33,310 nt of DNA from CAYMKL01 sp964390805 (GTDB lineage: Bacteria > Chloroflexota > Anaerolineae > VGOG01): the NCBI GenBank assembly GCA_964390805.1, contig CAYMKL010000078.1, positions 1-33,310 of the forward strand. The letters are read 5' to 3'. Shown here one piece after another: positions 14,794 through 22,086 of this stretch. The number at the start of each line of letters is the position of its first letter. Position 1 is the first letter of the stretch. A model generated the notes under the pieces. It had not been told where the DNA came from, made no database searches, and worked only from the letters and a program-made list of their open reading frames with translations. Made by a program: the position numbers and the translations under genes.

Positions 14794-16842
14794 ATGGAAT
14801 ACAAGAACGTACTGACCACCTGCATTTACTGTGGCTGTGGCTGTGGGCTCTATCTTGAGGTGCTGGACGGGGAGATCGTGGGGGTTATTCCTGCTAAAGA
14901 GCACCCCGTCAACCAGGGGCGGCTGTGCATCAAGGGGTGGAACGCCGCTGATTTCGTCTACCACCCCGACCGACTCAAGACGCCCCTGATCCGCAAGAAC
15001 GGCGAGTTGGTCGAGGCGACCTGGGACGAGGCGCTCTCGCTGGTCGCTGAGCGGTTGGGCACCATCAAAGCCGAATCCGGCCCCAACAGCCTGGCCTTCC
15101 TCTCTTCGGCCAAGTGCACCAACGAGGAAAACTACCTGATGCAGAAGTTCGCCCGCGCGGTGATCGGCACCAACAACGTGGATCACTGCGCTCGCCTCTG
15201 ACACGCTCCCACGGTGGCCGGTCTGGTCGCCGCGTTTGGCAGTGGAGCGATGACGAACTCACAGCCTGAGTTCGAGGCGGACACCAACTGTTTCCTCATC
15301 ATCGGGTCGAATACATCTGAAGCGCATCCGCTGGTCGCCAGCCGCATCATGAAGGCCAGGGAAGAGCGCGGGGCCAAGTTGGTAGTGATTGACCCGCGTA
15401 AAACCCAGATGGCCCGCCTGGCTGATCTCTACCTGCGCTTTCGGCCTGGCACCGACGTGGCCGTGCTAAACGGACTGATGAACGTCATCATCAGCGAGGG
15501 CCTGGCCGACGAGGAGTACATCGCCGCGCGCACCGAGGGGTACGAGGAGATGAAGGCCTTGGTGGAGGCGTACACGCCGGAGCGAGTGGAGGAGATCAGC
15601 GGCATCCCGGCCGACGGCCTGCGAGAGGCGGCACGCATCTACGTGACCAACAGGCCCTCGGCCATCATCTACGCCATGGGCATCACCCAGCACACCACCG
15701 GCACCGACAACGTCAAGAGTTGCGCCAACCTAGCTATGCTGACCGGCAACGTGGGAGTGCCCGGCAGCGGGGTCAACCCGTTGCGCGGCCAGAACAACGT
15801 CCAGGGCGCCTGCGATCTGGGCGCACTGGCCAACGTCTATCCCGGTTATCAGAAGGTTGTCTCCCCTGAGATGCAAGAGAAGTTCGAGAAGGCCTGGGGC
15901 AGCACGTCGGATTTGAACGTCGGTCTGACGGTGACGGAGATGATTGACGCCGCAGGCGATGGTCGCGTGCGGGCCATGTACGTCATGGGCGAGAACCCCA
16001 TGGTGGCCGACCCCGACCTTAATCACGCCCGACACTGCCTGGAGCAGATCGAGTTCCTGGTGGTGCAGGACATCTTCCCCTCGGAGACGGCCCAGTTAGC
16101 GCATGTGGTGCTGCCGGGGGCCTCCTTCGCCGAGAGGGACGGCACGTTTACCGCCACCGACCGACGCATCCAGCGGGTTCGCAAGGCGGTTGAGCCGCTG
16201 GGAGAGTCTAAACCCGATTGGGAGATCATCTGCTTGCTGGCTCAGCGGATGAGAGCCAGCGGCTTCGATTTCGCCTCGCCCAAGGACGTGATGGATGAGA
16301 TCGCCCAACTGACGCCCATCTACGGTGGTGTGAGTTACGATCGTCTGGAGGAACTGGGCTTCCTGCAGTGGCCGGTGCCGACTGCCGACCACCCCGGCAC
16401 CCCCTACCTGCACAAGGGTAAGTTCAGCCGGGGCCTGGGCCACTTCCATGCCCTTGAGTTCCAGGAGGCGGCGGAACTACCCGACGAGGAGTACCGCTTC
16501 ATCCTGACCACCGGCCGGCTGATGTTCCACTGGCACACCGGCACCATGACCCGGCGGTCGGAGAAGCTACATCAAGAGGTGCCGGAGGCCTACGTGGAGA
16601 TGCATCCGGGCGACGCCGCTGGCATTGGGCTGGACGGCGCGAAGCGGGTGCGGGTTGCCAGTCGCCGGGGAGAGATCGAACTAGGGGTGCGGGTCACGAA
16701 GCGCATTAAGCCGGGCGTGGTCTTTATCCCCTTCCACTTCGCCGAGGCGGCGGCCAACGCGCTAACCCACGCCGCGCTTGACCCAGTGGCGAAGATCCCT
16801 GAGTACAAAGTCTGTGCCGTGCGGGTGGAGCCGGTGGGATAG
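14794..16842 (+). CDS. fdhA: Formate dehydrogenase alpha subunit, selenoprotein (UGA at 15199-15201)
   Basis: 682 aa with Sec136. The frame continues across the UGA with family sequence (DHCARL-U-HAPTVAG ... GSGAMTN), matching the E. coli FdhF site in which Sec ligates molybdenum or tungsten and the next His assists catalysis. An N-terminal [4Fe-4S] motif (CIYCGCGCGLYLE ... LCIKGW) is present. The C-terminal cofactor domain contains TTGRLMFHWHTGTMTRRS. The length equals cytosolic FDH without the NuoG-like extension, which here is a separate gene. No Tat signal, so it is cytoplasmic. It oxidises formate to CO2 or runs in reverse. It is the last gene of the operon, followed by an intrinsic terminator. 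Confidence 0.95.
15212..15232 (+). promoter_or_regulatory. Bacterial SECIS hairpin for fdhA Sec136
   Basis: CGGTGGCC (15212-15219) pairs with GGTCGCCG (15225-15232) with two G-U pairs around the loop GGTCT (15220-15224), beginning 10 bases after the UGA. Position and loop match the E. coli fdhF element. Confidence 0.8.
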
Positions 16843-16921
16843 AGACGCTGCGTTCTGGAAGTGTTAACCAAGTTTGACCTACTACCCTCGCCCCAGAGGG
16901 TTTTGGGAAATCTCTGCGGCG

Positions 16922-16951
16922 GAGGAACTCGACAAGGGTGTCGAGTTCCTC
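16922..16951. repeat. Perfect 13-bp inverted repeat after fdhA
   Basis: GAGGAACTCGACA (16922-16934), AGGG, TGTCGAGTTCCTC (16939-16951). No U-tract follows. It is probably an mRNA 3'-end stabilising hairpin or a dispersed palindrome placed just before the real terminator. Confidence 0.55.
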
Positions 16952-16979
16952 ACTATTTGGACAGTGCCGAACCATTCCG

Positions 16980-17011
16980 GGCTGGGGAGGATTGATCTCC
17001 AGCCTTTTTTT
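16980..17011 (+). terminator. Intrinsic terminator of the hdr-nuo-fdh operon
   Basis: GGCTGG plus AG pairs with CT plus CCAGCC around a short loop, with a two-base bulge, and is followed directly by seven T (17005-17011). It lies 138 bases after the fdhA stop. Confidence 0.8.
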
Positions 17012-17039
17012 GGACAAATTCGGAGATGTAGTGTATACT
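17010..17039 (+). promoter_or_regulatory. Promoter upstream of the UbiA-family gene
   Basis: TTGGAC (17010-17015), 18-base spacer, TATACT (17034-17039). It begins inside the T-tract of the preceding terminator, so terminator and promoter are back to back. Confidence 0.6.
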
Positions 17040-17077
17040 TGTGTCGTTAACCTGGCAGCTCGAGAGGCAGGATACAC

Positions 17078-17986
17078 GTGAGAGCAAGGAAAGTTCAACA
17101 GAGGGCAACAGTAAGAGGGATGTTCCAAGCGGCCAAGAACTATGTAGAGGTCACGAAGCCTCTCTCTGTGTTTCTTCTGGTCTTCACCGCTGTTGGCGCT
17201 ATGGTCGTCGCTGCTGAGGGCCAGAGTATTCCCTTGGATTTGCTTCTCGTCGCATTCGTGGCCATCACCGCAGGTTGCGCGGGGGCCAATGCCATCACCT
17301 GCTACATTGATAGAGACATAGACCTTGCGATGGAGAGGACCAAGAGACGTCCTATTCCCTCCCAGAGGATCAAGCCCCCGGAGAAGGCGCTCTACTTTGG
17401 GCTGGCCTTGGCCCTGATCTCCCTGGCCTTATCCTGGCAGATCAACCTCCTCTCTTTCACCTGTATGCTCTTGGGCCTGGCCGATAACATCATCGTCTAC
17501 AGCCTGTTGACCAAGAGGCGAAGTTCCCTAAACGTCATCTGGGGAGGCTTCAGCGGTGGCCTGCCGGTCCTTTTTGGCTGGGCGGCCGTCAGTGGCAGCA
17601 TTAACCTCACAGCCCTCCTCATCGGTGCAATCGTCGTCCTCTGGATACCCAATCACATCTGGAACCTGGCCATCTTCTACAGCGACGATTACCAGAAAGT
17701 CAGTGTTCCTATGCTCCCCGCTGTCTTTGAGTTAAGGAAGACCCTCAAGTGTATCTTAGCCACCGTCCTACTGATGTATCTCTTCTCCATCCTCTTGTAT
17801 TTCTTCGGACCGTTCGGCCTCTTGTACTTGGGCCTGGCCCTGGTGTCTGGCCTTCTCATAAGTGTGGGAAACATCTACCTGGTTCTCAGACCTTCTCGCC
17901 AGAGAGCCTGGAAGATGTTTAAGTTTTCGAGTCCTTATCTTTTCCTTCTCTTTGCGGGGATGATATTGGACGTATTCATACGGTAA
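17078..17986 (+). CDS. UbiA-family prenyltransferase, heme O synthase (CtaB)-like
   Basis: 302 aa with about eight or nine membrane helices. It has the first Asp-rich motif NAITCYIDRDIDLAMERTKRRP, matching the N..DRDID..M.RT..RP signature of protoheme IX farnesyltransferase, and the WIPNHIWNLAIFYSDDYQKVSVPMLP block that also matches that subfamily. It transfers a farnesyl group to a vinyl of heme b, or has a related acceptor. No terminal oxidase is in the window, so the role in a presumed anaerobe is open. The GTG at 17078 is used because GGCAGGA precedes it; an ATG at 17120 is badly spaced from its ribosome site. Confidence 0.82.
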   Translation: MRARKVQQRATVRGMFQAAKNYVEVTKPLSVFLLVFTAVGAMVVAAEGQSIPLDLLLVAFVAITAGCAGANAITCYIDRDIDLAMERTKRRPIPSQRIKPPEKALYFGLALALISLALSWQINLLSFTCMLLGLADNIIVYSLLTKRRSSLNVIWGGFSGGLPVLFGWAAVSGSINLTALLIGAIVVLWIPNHIWNLAIFYSDDYQKVSVPMLPAVFELRKTLKCILATVLLMYLFSILLYFFGPFGLLYLGLALVSGLLISVGNIYLVLRPSRQRAWKMFKFSSPYLFLLFAGMILDVFIR

Positions 17987-18015
17987 TCCAAATCTTAGCG
18001 AAAGGGGGCAACTCA

Positions 18016-18489
18016 ATGAAAAAGGTGAAGATTGGCGGCGTCATCAGAAACTCCAACCTGGCCAAGGTAGGGGTCATGGGCATCCCGGATCGTCCCGGCG
18101 TAGCTGGTGCTATCCTCTCCGCTCTGGGCAGCGAAGGCATCAACGTCGAATTCATCGTTCAGTGCATAGACCTCAATAGCCATGACCACGTTGTGTTCTG
18201 TGTCGCCCGCGATGACCTGGAGGCTGCTTTATCCATACTCCATGGGGTCAGGCCTCGATTAGGGGCGAAGGAAGTGATTCACGAGCCGGAAGTGGGAATA
18301 GTCTCTATCTTTGGCCCCGATTTCAGAGAGCGTCCGGGCGTCGCGGGCGCCATGTTCAACGCTCTGGCATCGGTGGGCGTCAACATACTGGCCATCAGCA
18401 CTTCTATCTCGACTGTCTCTTGTGTGCTAGATGCCAGGCGCCTCTCCGAGGCCGTCAGGGTTATCGAACAGACCTTTGACATGCCCTGA
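18016..18489 (+). CDS. Stand-alone tandem ACT-domain protein
   Basis: 157 aa with two ACT domains (about 15-80 and 92-155): VGVMGIPDRPGVAGAILSALGSEGINVEFIVQ and VSIFGPDFRERPGVAGAMFNALASVGVNILAISTS. These resemble the regulatory ACT pair at the C-terminus of aspartokinase, but no kinase domain is present and there are about 14 N-terminal residues only. It probably binds an amino acid and regulates a partner. Good ribosome site AAAGGGGGC; it follows the UbiA gene by 29 bases. Confidence 0.82.
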   Translation: MKKVKIGGVIRNSNLAKVGVMGIPDRPGVAGAILSALGSEGINVEFIVQCIDLNSHDHVVFCVARDDLEAALSILHGVRPRLGAKEVIHEPEVGIVSIFGPDFRERPGVAGAMFNALASVGVNILAISTSISTVSCVLDARRLSEAVRVIEQTFDMP

Positions 18490-18509
18490 TGGACAAAACT
18501 GAAAATAAC

Positions 18510-18538
18510 TTGCGCTTCTGAGTGTAGGGTGGTATAAT
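18510..18538 (+). promoter_or_regulatory. Promoter of the membrane redox operon
   Basis: TTGCGC (18510-18515), 17-base spacer, TATAAT (18533-18538), 34 bases before the ATG of the MopB gene. The -10 box is a perfect match. Confidence 0.7.
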
Positions 18539-18572
18539 AACCCCCGTTCTCAGCGAAGGAGTCCCGGCCAGG

Positions 18573-20912
18573 ATGACCAAACTCACCAGACGTGCTTTCC
18601 TCAGACTGATGGGCGTTAGCTCGGCCGCCGCCGCCTTGTATAAGTTTGGCTTGCAACGCTCCCCCCCCAGCTACTCCAGTTCTCCTAACCCCATCTTGCC
18701 CACTATCGAGAAATGGGTGCCTACCGTGTGCCGCATCTGCCCGGCTGGGTGCGGGATAGTGGCGCGGGTGATTGACGGGCGGGTGGTGAAGATTGAGGGC
18801 AACCCTTTGCATCCCAACAACCAGGGCAAGTTGTGCCCCAAGGGCCAGGCCGGACTGCAAGTACTATATGACCCCGATCGGGTACAATATCCCCTGCGGC
18901 GGGTGGGTGAACGGGGCGGCGGACAGTGGCAGCCCGTTTCCTGGGATGATGCCCTGGGGGAAGTTGCAGACCAGCTCCGCCAGATCCGAGGCGGTGGCCA
19001 TCCCGAAGGGTTGGTCTTTCTCCACGACGGCAAGGGCGGGCCGACTGGCGACCTCGTCGCCCGCTTTTGCCGGGCCTTCGGCACACCCAACGATGTGCGC
19101 GACACCCATCACAGCGCCGATGGCCCTCCCCTGGCCCACTTGTTGAGCCAGGGCTGGAACGAGCATGCCGCCTACGATTGGGAGAACACCAACTACCTGC
19201 TGTGCTTCGGCGGCGCCTTTCTGGAGGCCTGGCAACCGCTGGTGCGCCAACTGAGGGCCTACAGCCGCATGCGCCGGGGACGGCCTAACGTGCGGGCCAA
19301 GATCGTACAGGTGGAGAGCCGGGCTTCGGTGACGGCCGCCAAGGCCGACGAATGGATCCGCATCCGGCCCGGCACAGAGGGCGCTCTGGCTCTGGGGATA
19401 GCCCACGTCATCGTCCGCGATGAGTTGTACGATGACAGTTTTGTCGCCGAGCACACCTTTGGCTTCGAAGACTGGGCCGACGACACCGGCCGAAGCCACA
19501 CCGGGTTCCGTGCCCTGGTGCTGCGGGACTACCCGGTCGAGCGCGTGGCCGAGATCACAGGCGTGCCAAAGGCCACTATTGAGCGTATCGCCTGGGAGTT
19601 CGCCGCCACCCGGCCGGCGGTGGCAGCCGGCGATGTCTCAGGACACAGCAATGGCCTGTTCAGCCAATGGGCTATCCATGCCCTCAATGCCCTGGTAGGT
19701 TCCATTGATGTGCCTGGCGGGGTGCTCAGGCAGCGTCAGCCGCCCCTCGCGCCCTGGCCTGAGTTCGCCTCGGACGCAGTGGCTGCGACGGGATTGAGCC
19801 AACCGCGCCTTGATGGAGCCGGCACGGCGTCCTTCCCCCTGGCCCAAGACGTGGCCCCGTCCCTGGCGCCCCGTATCTTGCAGGACCAACCCTATCCGGC
19901 TAGAGTCCTGTTTCTTTACCATGCCAATCCTCTGTACCGCACCCCTCTGGCAGGGGCATGGGAACAGGCATTGGAGCGCGTTCCCTTCATCGTCAGCTTC
20001 TCCCCCTATGGTGACGAGACCAGCCACTACGCCGACCTGATCCTCCCTGACTCTACTTTCATGGAGAAATGGTTCTACGAGGTGCTAGAGCCCAGTCTGG
20101 GCTATCCGGCTGTCGCGTTGGGGCAGCCGGTGATCGAGCCGCTGGGCGATACCCGCAACATCGGAGATGTCCTCATCGCCCTGGCCAAGGCCATTGGCGG
20201 CCCGCTCGGCGCTGCACTGCCGTGGGAGAGTTTTCTCGTAGCGCTACAGGCCAGACTGCGCGGTCTGTTCGAGTCCGGCCTTGGCCTGCCCCTGGGGGAG
20301 GAAGAAGGGTTCTCCAATCTTTGGGATGGGTTGCGAGCGAGCGGGGTGTGGTACACCCAGCCCTACCAGTTCGGGCAGTGGGAAGAGGTGCTGACCACGC
20401 CGTCGGGACGGTTCGAGTTCTACTCTCAGACCCTGGCGGCAAGGCTGGGCGCTGACGGCGACGATGAGGCGTTCATGCCGCACTACGAGCCCCCTCGCTT
20501 CGCGGGCCAGGAGGCGGATTACCCACTGCATTTGCAGCTTTTCAAGACTGCGACCTATGGCGAGCGATGGGGAGCCAACGCGCCCTGGCTGCAAGAAACC
20601 TACGGGCTGCATGTGCAAGAGATGTGGACGAGTTGGGTGGAAATTCATCCAGAGACGGCCCACGAACTGGGCATCGCCGACGGCGACATAGTTTGGATTG
20701 AGTCGCCCGCGGGCCGCATCCGCGCCAAGGCCCGGCTCTACGCCGGAATCATGCCCGAGGTGGTGGCCATGCCTCTGGGCCAGGGTCATACCGCATTGGG
20801 TCGCTGGGCGCAAGGGCGGGGCGCTAATCCCGATGAGCTTTTGATGGAGGACTACGACCGTCTGAGTGGAGAGCTGGCGACGCAGGCTACCCGGGTGAAG
20901 ATCTACAAATGA
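18573..20912 (+). CDS. Tat-exported molybdopterin oxidoreductase-family protein (MopB; Psr/Qrc-like)
   Basis: 779 aa. Twin-arginine signal TRRAFLRLMG at residues 5-14, so it acts outside the membrane. [4Fe-4S] ligands C53, C56, C60, C88 (CRICPAGCG ... LCPKG). MopB domains follow, including RIRPGTEGALALGIAH and a C-terminal cofactor domain (WVEIHPETAHELGIADGDIVWIESPAGRIRA, VAMPLGQGHTA). Where PsrA/PhsA relatives have the Mo-ligand Cys, I see HHSADG (179-184), so the ligand would be Asp183 as in NarG, or the protein binds no Mo, as reported for QrcB. Substrate is therefore not predictable. It heads an operon with the ferredoxin, NrfD and cytochrome genes. Confidence 0.88.
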   Translation: MTKLTRRAFLRLMGVSSAAAALYKFGLQRSPPSYSSSPNPILPTIEKWVPTVCRICPAGCGIVARVIDGRVVKIEGNPLHPNNQGKLCPKGQAGLQVLYDPDRVQYPLRRVGERGGGQWQPVSWDDALGEVADQLRQIRGGGHPEGLVFLHDGKGGPTGDLVARFCRAFGTPNDVRDTHHSADGPPLAHLLSQGWNEHAAYDWENTNYLLCFGGAFLEAWQPLVRQLRAYSRMRRGRPNVRAKIVQVESRASVTAAKADEWIRIRPGTEGALALGIAHVIVRDELYDDSFVAEHTFGFEDWADDTGRSHTGFRALVLRDYPVERVAEITGVPKATIERIAWEFAATRPAVAAGDVSGHSNGLFSQWAIHALNALVGSIDVPGGVLRQRQPPLAPWPEFASDAVAATGLSQPRLDGAGTASFPLAQDVAPSLAPRILQDQPYPARVLFLYHANPLYRTPLAGAWEQALERVPFIVSFSPYGDETSHYADLILPDSTFMEKWFYEVLEPSLGYPAVALGQPVIEPLGDTRNIGDVLIALAKAIGGPLGAALPWESFLVALQARLRGLFESGLGLPLGEEEGFSNLWDGLRASGVWYTQPYQFGQWEEVLTTPSGRFEFYSQTLAARLGADGDDEAFMPHYEPPRFAGQEADYPLHLQLFKTATYGERWGANAPWLQETYGLHVQEMWTSWVEIHPETAHELGIADGDIVWIESPAGRIRAKARLYAGIMPEVVAMPLGQGHTALGRWAQGRGANPDELLMEDYDRLSGELATQATRVKIYK

Positions 20913-20939
20913 TCAAATCCCAATTTGGGGAGATGAGCG

Positions 20940-21320
20940 ATGAACACCAGGGCAAGGTCAGGGGAGAGGCCACCGTTTGACATAAAAGAGCGAACGTTTC
21001 TATTTGGTGTGCGTATTGTGCGCTTGCTTGGTCGGCTGCCCAAAACCGTGGCTGGCATTGAGATTGGACGGCAGATTATTCGCTCCGGTACCTCAGTAGG
21101 GGCCAATGTTGAAGAAGCTGATGCTGCGGAATCGAGGCGGGACTTCATTCACAAGATGAGTATCGCCCGCAAGGAAGCTCGCGAGACCAGGTTCTGGCTG
21201 CGTATCATTCTGGCCGCTGGACTCCTGGCTGATGATGAGGTGCGTTCTCTCGAACAAGAAAGCGATGAACTGGTGCGTATCTTGAGTGCAATCATTACCA
21301 GTGCCAAACAGCGACAATGA
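20940..21320 (+). CDS. Four-helix-bundle protein (S23/IVP family)
   Basis: 126 aa. IVRLLGRLPKT, EIGRQIIRSGTSVGANVEEADAAESRRDFIHKM, ARKEARETRFWLRI and a final long helix are typical of the four-helix-bundle family first seen as proteins encoded in 23S rRNA intervening sequences. Function is unknown in the family. It sits between the MopB gene and its ferredoxin partner, in the same direction, and is followed by a heptamer repeat. This looks like a later insertion into the operon. Confidence 0.9.
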   Translation: MNTRARSGERPPFDIKERTFLFGVRIVRLLGRLPKTVAGIEIGRQIIRSGTSVGANVEEADAAESRRDFIHKMSIARKEARETRFWLRIILAAGLLADDEVRSLEQESDELVRILSAIITSAKQRQ

Positions 21321-21346
21321 CCAGGTCCTTCACCATCGTGGTTGTA

Positions 21347-21386
21347 ATTGGTCATTGGTCATTGGTCATTGTTTATTGGTCATTGG
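21347..21386. repeat. Heptanucleotide tandem repeat (ATTGGTC, about 5.7 units)
   Basis: Units ATTGGTC x3, ATTGTTT, ATTGGTC, ATTGG. It ends inside the ribosome site (TTGGAGGAACG) of the ferredoxin gene at 21394, so copy-number changes would alter the spacing between the two genes. Confidence 0.75.
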
Positions 21387-21393
21387 AGGAACG

Positions 21394-22086
21394 ATGGCGC
21401 GTTGGGGAATGGTGATTGATCTGGACAAGTGCACTGCCTGCCAGGCCTGTACTATTGCCTGCCAGGCGGAGAACAACGTGCCTTTCGCCGGGCCAGAGCA
21501 GGGGGTTATGGGCCGCTCCAAACATTGGCACGAGGTCATGGCTGAGCTGGAGGGCGAACACCATGGGTTTCAGGCTCTATTCATACCTCGACCTTGTATG
21601 CACTGCGAGGATCCGCCCTGCGTCAAAGTCTGTCCGGTGGGGGCTACCTACCTGGACGAAGAAGGCATCGTGCGCATGAACTACCAGCGCTGCGTCGGCT
21701 GCCGTTACTGTATTACGGCTTGCCCCTATGGAGTGCGTTACTTCAATTGGTATGCTCCTCAGTGGCCAATACCTTACGACCAATACCTGAACCCCGATGT
21801 GCCCCTTCGCCCCAAGGGCGTAGTGGAGAAATGCACCTTTTGCCTCCACCGCCTGGAGCAAGCCAAGCGCCGGGTGGCTGAGCAAGGGCGAGAATTGACC
21901 GACGCCGAGTTGGTGTTGCTCCCAGCCTGTAACCAGGTCTGTCCTGCCTCAGCCCGCTACTTTGGCGACCTGGACGATCCCGACAGCACGGTGTCGCGGC
22001 TGGCCCACAGCCCACGCGCCTTCCGCTTGCTGGAGGACATGGGCACGGAGCCTAAGGTCTACTACCTGGCGGAGGAGAAGAGCTAG
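21394..22086 (+). CDS. Four-cluster ferredoxin subunit (PsrB/QrcC/DsrO-like)
   Basis: 230 aa. Four [4Fe-4S] sites can be placed: C13/C16/C19/C23, C68/C71/C76/C80, C100/C103/C106/C110, and C147/C150 with C179/C183, with the usual cross-sharing of last cysteines. It has no signal peptide of its own, so as in this family it would be carried across the membrane with the Tat-signal MopB partner. It transfers electrons between the NrfD-type membrane subunit and the MopB or cytochrome subunit. The ATG at 21394 follows GGAGG. Its stop directly abuts the next ATG. Confidence 0.94.
   Translation: MARWGMVIDLDKCTACQACTIACQAENNVPFAGPEQGVMGRSKHWHEVMAELEGEHHGFQALFIPRPCMHCEDPPCVKVCPVGATYLDEEGIVRMNYQRCVGCRYCITACPYGVRYFNWYAPQWPIPYDQYLNPDVPLRPKGVVEKCTFCLHRLEQAKRRVAEQGRELTDAELVLLPACNQVCPASARYFGDLDDPDSTVSRLAHSPRAFRLLEDMGTEPKVYYLAEEKS

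Noticed and set aside
16922..16951. This 13-bp hairpin as the operon terminator
   Set aside because: It has no T-tract. The hairpin at 16980-17004 followed by seven T is the better terminator.
18573..20912. Firm assignment of the MopB gene as polysulfide or thiosulfate reductase
   Set aside because: The expected Mo-ligand cysteine is not present, so only the superfamily can be named.
21347..21386. CRISPR array
   Set aside because: Repeats are 7 bases with no spacers; they are simple tandem repeats. The same holds for 13496-13519 and 31821-31848.
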